From Singulisphaera sp. (GTDB lineage Bacteria; Planctomycetota; Planctomycetia; Isosphaerales; Isosphaeraceae), in NCBI GenBank assembly GCA_027451445.1, contig DAIDJG010000093.1:1-64000 (forward strand): 64,000 nucleotides of DNA. Reading direction: 5' to 3'. Shown here piece by piece: positions 57,886 to 64,000 of the stretch; within the stretch, counting starts at the first letter, position 1, and each line of letters opens with the position of its first letter. The position numbers were made by a program, and so were the translations under genes. The notes under the pieces were generated by a model. It was not told where the DNA came from. It made no database searches and saw only the letters and a program-made list of their open reading frames with translations.

Positions 57886-58033
57886 GTTGTGCACGGTGGT
57901 TCTCCCAATTCTTGGTACAAGATATTCTACCTGGCCACGCCTTATTTCAAAGCGCCGATCGCCACGAAGCCACGAGCTTGGCGATCGAGTTGAACGCTGG
58001 TCGTCGATCAATGCCCGCGCCGATGACTTAAAC

Positions 58034-58396
58034 TCAGTGAGCTGCGCCCGCGTTCGTCAAGAGCCTGACGATCTCCTCGTGGCCCCGAGTTCGTGCAGTC
58101 TCAATCGCGGATGTGCCATCCTCCCACGTCGCGTCGGGGCTCGCACCGGCGGCCAGCAACGCTTTCACTTTGGCGAGATCACCGTGTGCCGCGGCAATGA
58201 ACAGTCTCTCATCGAGCCAATATATCTGATACAAATACCGTCCGGACAGCCCCAGAATCACCAAGCTGCCGAGCCATAAGTACAAAAGACGCCAGCGGAT
58301 GGGCGAACGGCGGACGAAAAGGGCTGTGACGAAAACGCCGCAGACCAGACAGATGCAGGCCAGGAAGCCGAATACGATAAAGCCACCGAAGTCCAT
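58034..58396 (-). CDS. Membrane-anchored ankyrin-repeat protein
   Basis: Two TM segments then DERLFIAAAHGDLAKVKALLAAGASPDATWEDGTSAIETARTRGHEEIVRLL. Confidence 0.75.
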   Translation of the reverse strand: MDFGGFIVFGFLACICLVCGVFVTALFVRRSPIRWRLLYLWLGSLVILGLSGRYLYQIYWLDERLFIAAAHGDLAKVKALLAAGASPDATWEDGTSAIETARTRGHEEIVRLLTNAGAAH

Positions 58397-58635
58397 GTCG
58401 TGGCTCCTTGAAAACCCTGGGTCCCACTCGATTCAGTGATCTCAGGATCGTTCCACCATAGACGAGTGTCGGAGCGCGTGCAAATCGAACCATCCGGGAG
58501 ATCCGACTTGCAATTCACGCACATCTGATGTTAAACTTTCCTTCAAAGCCGGTACGATAGTCATCCTGCCGCCCGCGCGACCTTCTCTTAATGAGGTCGT
58601 CTCGCCTTCCGAATCCTGCCAAAAAGGGGAATCCG

Positions 58636-59955
58636 ATGTTCCAGTTGAGCCACGGGTCGAACCGGAGCTGTGACGGAATCACGCGGCGTAACTTCCTGCG
58701 CGTCGGCTCGCTGTCGGCGCTGGGATTGAGCCTTCCCCAATTCTTGCAGGCCCGCGCTACGGCCGCCGGCACCGGAAAGGACGTCTCGTGCATTTTGTTG
58801 TGGCTCCAAGGGGGCATCAGCCACATCGATAGTTTCGATCCCAAACCCGAAGCGCCGGCCGAGATCCGGGGCGAGTTCGGCGTGATCGACACCAACGTGC
58901 CCGGGATTCAGGTTTGCGACCCCTTGCCGATGCTGGCGCAGCACCAGGACAAGTTCTCGATCCTCCGCTCGTTGAACCCCAAAAACGGTTCCCACGGCGT
59001 GGCCGACGCCTATATGCTGACGGGCCACCCGTTTAACCCGGCGCTCACGTTCCCGGCCTACGGCTCGGTCGTCGCGCGAGAAAAGGGGGACCGGGAGAGC
59101 ATGCCGCCCTACATCCAAATCGGGACGGCGATCGACCAGCGGTTCGGCGGCGGCGTGGCGGGCTACCTTGGCGACCAGTACAACCCGTTCGTTCTCCCCG
59201 GCGATGCCTCCAGTCCCAGCTTCACGGTTCGCGACGTGACGCTGCCGAGCGGCGTCGACTCGCAACGGTTCCAGCACCGGATGAAAGTTCTGGAGACGGT
59301 CGATACCTGGCAATCCAAGATCGAGTCGAGCCCGACTGCGCTCGACGCAGCCGACAGCTTCTCCAAGAAGGCGTACAGCCTGATCACCGCGCCCCGCGCC
59401 AAGAAGGCGTTCGACATAGCGACGGAAGACCCAAGGATGCGCGACCGCTACGGCCGGCACTCGCTGGGACAGGGGTGCTTGCTCGCTCGTCGCCTGATCG
59501 AATCCGGCGTTCGGTTCGTTACCGTGACCGATGGCGGCTGGGACACCCACCAGAACAACTTCAGCTCGCTCAAGACCCGGCTGCTGCCCCGACTGGACAC
59601 CGCTCTCTCGGCGTTGCTCCAGGACCTGTCGGACCGCGGCATGCTGGATTCGACGCTTGTTGTTACTCTGAGCGACTTCGGCCGCACACCCAAGGTCAAC
59701 CCCTCCGCCGGCCGCGATCACTGGTCCACGGCGGGAATTGCCCTCCTGGCTGGCGGGGGTATTCGGCCGGGAATGGCCGTGGGGCAGACGAACGCGCTTG
59801 CTGAGCATCCCACCGAGGCACCTTATTACACCGAGGATCTTGCGGCAACGCTCTACCACTGCCTCGGTGTTCCGCTCGACACGTTCCACACCACTCCGGA
59901 TGGGCGGCCGATCAAGATCAATTACGAAGGGCGGCTGATTCGGGAGCTGGTTTAA
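58636..59955 (+). CDS. DUF1501 domain protein
   Basis: CDGITRRNFLRVGSLSALGLSLPQFL leader; CILLWLQGGISHIDSFDPKPEAPAEIRGEF; SDFGRTPKVN; GRDHWSTAGIALLAGGGI. Confidence 0.93.
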   Translation: MFQLSHGSNRSCDGITRRNFLRVGSLSALGLSLPQFLQARATAAGTGKDVSCILLWLQGGISHIDSFDPKPEAPAEIRGEFGVIDTNVPGIQVCDPLPMLAQHQDKFSILRSLNPKNGSHGVADAYMLTGHPFNPALTFPAYGSVVAREKGDRESMPPYIQIGTAIDQRFGGGVAGYLGDQYNPFVLPGDASSPSFTVRDVTLPSGVDSQRFQHRMKVLETVDTWQSKIESSPTALDAADSFSKKAYSLITAPRAKKAFDIATEDPRMRDRYGRHSLGQGCLLARRLIESGVRFVTVTDGGWDTHQNNFSSLKTRLLPRLDTALSALLQDLSDRGMLDSTLVVTLSDFGRTPKVNPSAGRDHWSTAGIALLAGGGIRPGMAVGQTNALAEHPTEAPYYTEDLAATLYHCLGVPLDTFHTTPDGRPIKINYEGRLIRELV

Positions 59956-59991
59956 GCTCGCCGTCGTCTTAACCCTCGGAGGCGGCCTCCG

Positions 59992-61332
59992 ATGACGCGT
60001 GGGCTCGTCAGAACACTCGCCTGCGTTGGGACCCTCGTTCCATTTGCGGTGATCCACGGCGCTGAACCCGCCGCCCGCGAGCGCGTCGTCCGGCCTGCGG
60101 CCGCGCCTGGGCCGCTCGACAATCCGTTGAAAGGCTGGTGCCACGGGGCGGGGAACCTGATGCACCAACCCTACTCGCTCGTCTTTCAACGGGCCTCCTG
60201 GCGTGAGCTGGAACCCGTTGAGGGGGACTACCAATTCGATGAGTGGGAACGGCATTCCTGGAACCGCGCGGAAGATCGCGGCAAGCACATCGTGTTTCGC
60301 GTTCACATCGACGATCCGGGTTCGCCCCTCGGGCTTCCCGATTGGGTCAAGGCGAAGGGCGTTCGCCTGACGCCCTACCAGGACCACGGCGGCGGACTCT
60401 CACCGGATTACAACCACCCTGCAGTCGTTGCCGGTCTGGAGAAGCTCGTCGCCGCGCTCGGCCGGCGCTACGACGCCGATCCTCGGATCGCCGCCGTTCA
60501 GGTCGGCTTGCTCGGCTTCTGGGGAGAGTGGCACACCTATCCTCGGACGGAGCTCTTCGCCAATGATGAGACGCAACGGCGCGTCATCGCGGCGTACCAG
60601 GCGGCGTTTCCACACAAGATTGTTCAGGCACGATCCGGGAAGGGTGAATTGGGCAAGGCCGAAGGCCTTGGGTACCACGACGATTTATTCCCCGAAGACG
60701 TTGATGGACCCGAACCGTGGATGTTCGTGCCTAGCCTCCGTGCCGCCCACCGCGACGAGAATTGGCGCAAGGCGATGATTGGTGGAGAGCTGGCGTTCCG
60801 CTCGGAAGATCGCTGGCTCGGGCCGGAATTCACGCACACGAACGCGATGATCGAGCGCGGGCATTTCTCGTTCCTTGGGCCGTACCACCCAGCCGTCAAA
60901 GCTAACCCGGCGCCCCAGTATCGCGAACGCTGTGAACAGATGGTCCGACGCATGGGTTACGAGTTCACGTGGACTGAGATCCGACACCCGGAAGCCGTCA
61001 CTCGCGGCGGATCGCTGCCGGTCACGCTCGAAGGGAAGAATCAGGGGGTGGCCCCGTTCTATTATCCGTGGGCGGTCGAACTGGCGTTGCTCGACCGTCG
61101 CGGAACGGTCGCGGAGCGGCTTCCGCTAGCCGTAGATCTCCGAACGTGGCAACCCGGTCCGTTCCGCGTGTCGGTCTCGCCCGTATGCAAGGCGCTGGCT
61201 GGTCGTTACTCACTCGCGATCGGAATCATCGATCCTTGGTCCGGCAAGCCTTCCATCGCTTTTGCCAACGATATGAAACGCCGAGAGGGCTGGACGATCC
61301 TGTCCGAAATCGAGATCAAGCCGACGCGCTGA
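59992..61332 (+). CDS. DUF4832-like secreted protein
   Basis: NPLKGWCHGAGN; FWGEWHTYP; FVPSLRAAHRDENWRKAMIGGE; PWSGKPSIAFAN. Confidence 0.75.
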   Translation: MTRGLVRTLACVGTLVPFAVIHGAEPAARERVVRPAAAPGPLDNPLKGWCHGAGNLMHQPYSLVFQRASWRELEPVEGDYQFDEWERHSWNRAEDRGKHIVFRVHIDDPGSPLGLPDWVKAKGVRLTPYQDHGGGLSPDYNHPAVVAGLEKLVAALGRRYDADPRIAAVQVGLLGFWGEWHTYPRTELFANDETQRRVIAAYQAAFPHKIVQARSGKGELGKAEGLGYHDDLFPEDVDGPEPWMFVPSLRAAHRDENWRKAMIGGELAFRSEDRWLGPEFTHTNAMIERGHFSFLGPYHPAVKANPAPQYRERCEQMVRRMGYEFTWTEIRHPEAVTRGGSLPVTLEGKNQGVAPFYYPWAVELALLDRRGTVAERLPLAVDLRTWQPGPFRVSVSPVCKALAGRYSLAIGIIDPWSGKPSIAFANDMKRREGWTILSEIEIKPTR

Positions 61333-61414
61333 TCGAGCGGTTGCAAGAGAGCGGGACCGCAGGTCAGAATGTCTTGAGGACGCTGAAGTCGAGAATGGGG
61401 GAGGAGACTGGCTC

Positions 61415-63739
61415 ATGGCGCTCGTTTCTCGGACGACGGCTCTGCTGATCGTCATGAGCTCCTTGCTGTGTGCTGCCGTTCTGGGCGGCGAACCTGCGAT
61501 CGAATCGCAGGGTGTCGCTCCACCCGAGTCGTTTACCAAGGAACAACGCGCTCACTGGGCCTACCAGGTTCCCCAACGCCCGGGTCTTCCCGACGTCAAG
61601 GAAGCCGGGTGGGTGCGAAACCCCATCGATCGCTTCATCCTCGCGGGCCTCGAAGAGAGTGGTCTGCCTCACGCTCCCGCAGTCGACCGCGTGGCGCTGC
61701 TGCGACGAGTTACGTTTGACCTGACCGGGCTCCCGCCGAACCCCGCCGAGGCCGAGGCGTTTCTCAACGACCCAAGTCCCGACGCGTACGAACGGCTCGT
61801 CGATCGCCTGCTCACGAGCCCGGCTTATGGGGAGCGCTGGGCGCAGCACTGGCTCGACCTTGCCCACTACGCCGAGACAAACGGATTCGAGCTCGACGCG
61901 GAGCGTCCGGACGCCTGGCGCTTCCGCGACTGGGTGGTCAACGCGCTGAATGCCGACATGCCTTATGACCGCTTCGTCACGCTTCAACTCGCTGGTGACG
62001 AGGCGGAGCCAGGCGACACCAACGCGTTGATCGCCACGGGCTTCGGCCGGTGTGGGCCGCGCGAGGTCGTGGGCGGCAATGCGGATCCGGCCGTGAAGCG
62101 GCAGTCGGAGTTGACCGAGATTACCGGAACCGTCGGGTCGGTGTTTCTTGGGCTGACGGTCGCCTGTGCCCGCTGCCACGACCACAAGTTCGACGCCTTG
62201 CCGACAACCGACTACTACCGACTCCAGTCATTTTTTGCAGCCTCTCAGCTCGTCGAAAAACCGCTCGCGACTCCGGCGGAGATCGCTGCTTACGCTGCGG
62301 CTCGCAAAGCGATCGCCGAGAAGACGGCCCCGTTGCGGCAGCAGATGGCCGCACTCGAGGGCCCGTACCGGAAGGCGCTCACTGACGCGAAGCAGGCCCA
62401 GCTTACGCCTGCCGAGCGGGCCGTTCTGGCGATCCCGCCCACGGACCGCACGCCGGCTCAGAAACGGCTGGCCGAAGGCTTCGCGTCGACGCTCAAGGTC
62501 TCCTGGGAAGAGGTCGCCGAGGCGGTGGCGGCCAACCCCGCCGATCACGAAACGCGTGAACGCCTCAAACGTGCGATCCACGAGATCGAACGCACGCTTC
62601 CGCGGCCCCCGGCGCATGCGATGGCGCTGGTCGATCAGGGGAAGTCAGCGCCCGACGTCTTTGTCTATCGCCGGGGCGATCCCAAGAACCGCGGGCCCAA
62701 GGTCGCTCCTCACCCGCCAGGAATCGTGCTGGCGTCGCTCTCCACCGCGGCGTTTCCCGAGTCGATCAGCTCCACGCCCGCGACCACGGGGCGCAGGCTC
62801 GCGCTGGCGCGCTGGTTGACCCGGCCCGATAACCCTTTGACCGCGCGCGTCATTGTCAATCGGCTCTGGCAGCATCACTTCGGCCGCGGGATTGTCGCCA
62901 CCCCCAGCGACTTTGGCGTACGGGGCGAGGCGCCCACGCATCCCGAATTGCTCGACTGGCTCGCCACTGAGCTCGTCGCCCAAGAGTGGCGGCTCAAGCC
63001 GTTGCACCGTTTGATGGTCACCTCGGCAGCTTACCGTCAGTCGAGCCACGCCGACCCGAAACTCGTCGCCGATGATCCTGACAATACATTGGTCGGCCGG
63101 ATGAGTCGCCGCCGGCTGGATGCGGAGAGCGTGCGCGACGCCATGCTGGCGGTTTCCGGCGATTTCAACTCCAAGGCCGGCGGTCCGGGTGTGCTGGTTC
63201 CCATCGAGAAGGAGATCGAGGATCTGATCTTTACCGAAGCTGAAGTCGTCGACCTCTGGCCCGAAACTCCGGATCCTGCGGAGCACTTCCGGCGCTCGCT
63301 GTATCTCTACCGGAAGCGGAATGTGCGCTATCCGATGTTTGACGCCTTCGATGCACCGGACACGCAAACGGCCTGCCCCCAGCGCGGGGTGAGTACGCAT
63401 GCGCTTCAGGCCCTTGTCCTCATCAACAGCGATTTCGCTGCCGCTCGGGCCAAGGCGCTCGCTGGAAGATTTTTTCGCGAAGCGCCGGCGAACGACGCTG
63501 CCCGAATCGCGTGTGCGTATCGTCTCGTGCTCATCCGCGAGCCGAAGGCAAGCGAAGTCGAACAGACGCTCAGATTTCTGGACGCTCAAACCGACTTGCT
63601 GCGAAAGCAAGCGGACGCTGGCAAGATCCTCGCTCAGCCGGGTTTCCGACCCGAATCGGTCGACGAGGCCCGAGCGGCGGCATGGGTCGATTTCGCCCTG
63701 GCGATGCTGAACCGAAACGAGTTCATTTACGTCCCTTGA
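61415..63739 (+). CDS. DUF1549/DUF1553 domain protein (planctomycete cassette)
   Basis: RNPIDRFILAGLEE; RRVTFDLTGLPP; YGERWAQHWLDLAHYAETNG; RVIVNRLWQHHFGRGIVATPSDFG; RMSRRRLDAESVRDAMLAVSG. Confidence 0.95.
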   Translation: MALVSRTTALLIVMSSLLCAAVLGGEPAIESQGVAPPESFTKEQRAHWAYQVPQRPGLPDVKEAGWVRNPIDRFILAGLEESGLPHAPAVDRVALLRRVTFDLTGLPPNPAEAEAFLNDPSPDAYERLVDRLLTSPAYGERWAQHWLDLAHYAETNGFELDAERPDAWRFRDWVVNALNADMPYDRFVTLQLAGDEAEPGDTNALIATGFGRCGPREVVGGNADPAVKRQSELTEITGTVGSVFLGLTVACARCHDHKFDALPTTDYYRLQSFFAASQLVEKPLATPAEIAAYAAARKAIAEKTAPLRQQMAALEGPYRKALTDAKQAQLTPAERAVLAIPPTDRTPAQKRLAEGFASTLKVSWEEVAEAVAANPADHETRERLKRAIHEIERTLPRPPAHAMALVDQGKSAPDVFVYRRGDPKNRGPKVAPHPPGIVLASLSTAAFPESISSTPATTGRRLALARWLTRPDNPLTARVIVNRLWQHHFGRGIVATPSDFGVRGEAPTHPELLDWLATELVAQEWRLKPLHRLMVTSAAYRQSSHADPKLVADDPDNTLVGRMSRRRLDAESVRDAMLAVSGDFNSKAGGPGVLVPIEKEIEDLIFTEAEVVDLWPETPDPAEHFRRSLYLYRKRNVRYPMFDAFDAPDTQTACPQRGVSTHALQALVLINSDFAAARAKALAGRFFREAPANDAARIACAYRLVLIREPKASEVEQTLRFLDAQTDLLRKQADAGKILAQPGFRPESVDEARAAAWVDFALAMLNRNEFIYVP

Positions 63740-63862
63740 GGGGTTGATCCCGTGAACCGTCAGCGCTTCGGTACGACCTGTTGTCCTGGGCGTCGGGGAG
63801 CTTTACGCTCCAATCGCACACATCGAACGGCCGACCCGCCGTTCGGAATGCGGAAACATTTA

Positions 63863-63900
63863 GCTCCCCCCTTGGGAAGGGGGGGCTGGGGGGGTGGGGA
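63863..63900. repeat. Palindromic C/G-run element
   Basis: GCTCCCCCCTTGGGAAGGGGGGGCTGGGGGGGTGGGG. Confidence 0.75.
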
Positions 63901-64000
63901 GTGAGCGATCGTAGTCAGTTGGCCCGTTGCTCCGCTGCCATCGCGCACACGAGGACGTCTCATGGCTGAATTGAACACAACGGACGGCCAATCCCCACCC

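Noticed and set aside
58588-60387. 599-aa minus-strand ORF
   Set aside because: Shadow of the DUF1501 and DUF4832-like genes
1-64000. CRISPR array
   Set aside because: No series of regularly spaced identical repeats was found, and no Cas-like ORF

Overview
The window looks like a planctomycete chromosome (Flp/Tad pilus locus, DUF1501/DUF1549/DUF1553 cassette, RuBisCO-like protein, PolX, FG-GAP protein) carrying an integrated ~26.9 kb element. The element is inserted in a tRNA-Val(UAC) gene. The intact tRNA is at 30196-30268, a tyrosine integrase follows at once, and a tRNA 3'-half with a 19-bp identical core lies at 57057-57100. The element encodes an integrase, a DUF1580-type DNA-binding protein, an AEP-like primase, a CHC2-like zinc-finger protein, a ParB-like protein, a RepA/wHTH-like protein, a LexA-type wHTH protein, two sigma-70 factors, a SWIM-like protein and many uncharacterised ORFs. 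No terminase, capsid, portal, relaxase or T4SS gene is recognisable. Its cargo includes a DUF3800 module and a candidate defence-like locus: multi-TM protein, small Pro-rich protein, T4-Beta-like protein, and a convergent sce7726-like protein with a PD-(D/E)XK-like motif whose 3' coding end overlaps the Beta gene by ~140 bp. All family names come from reading the translations; no searches were run.
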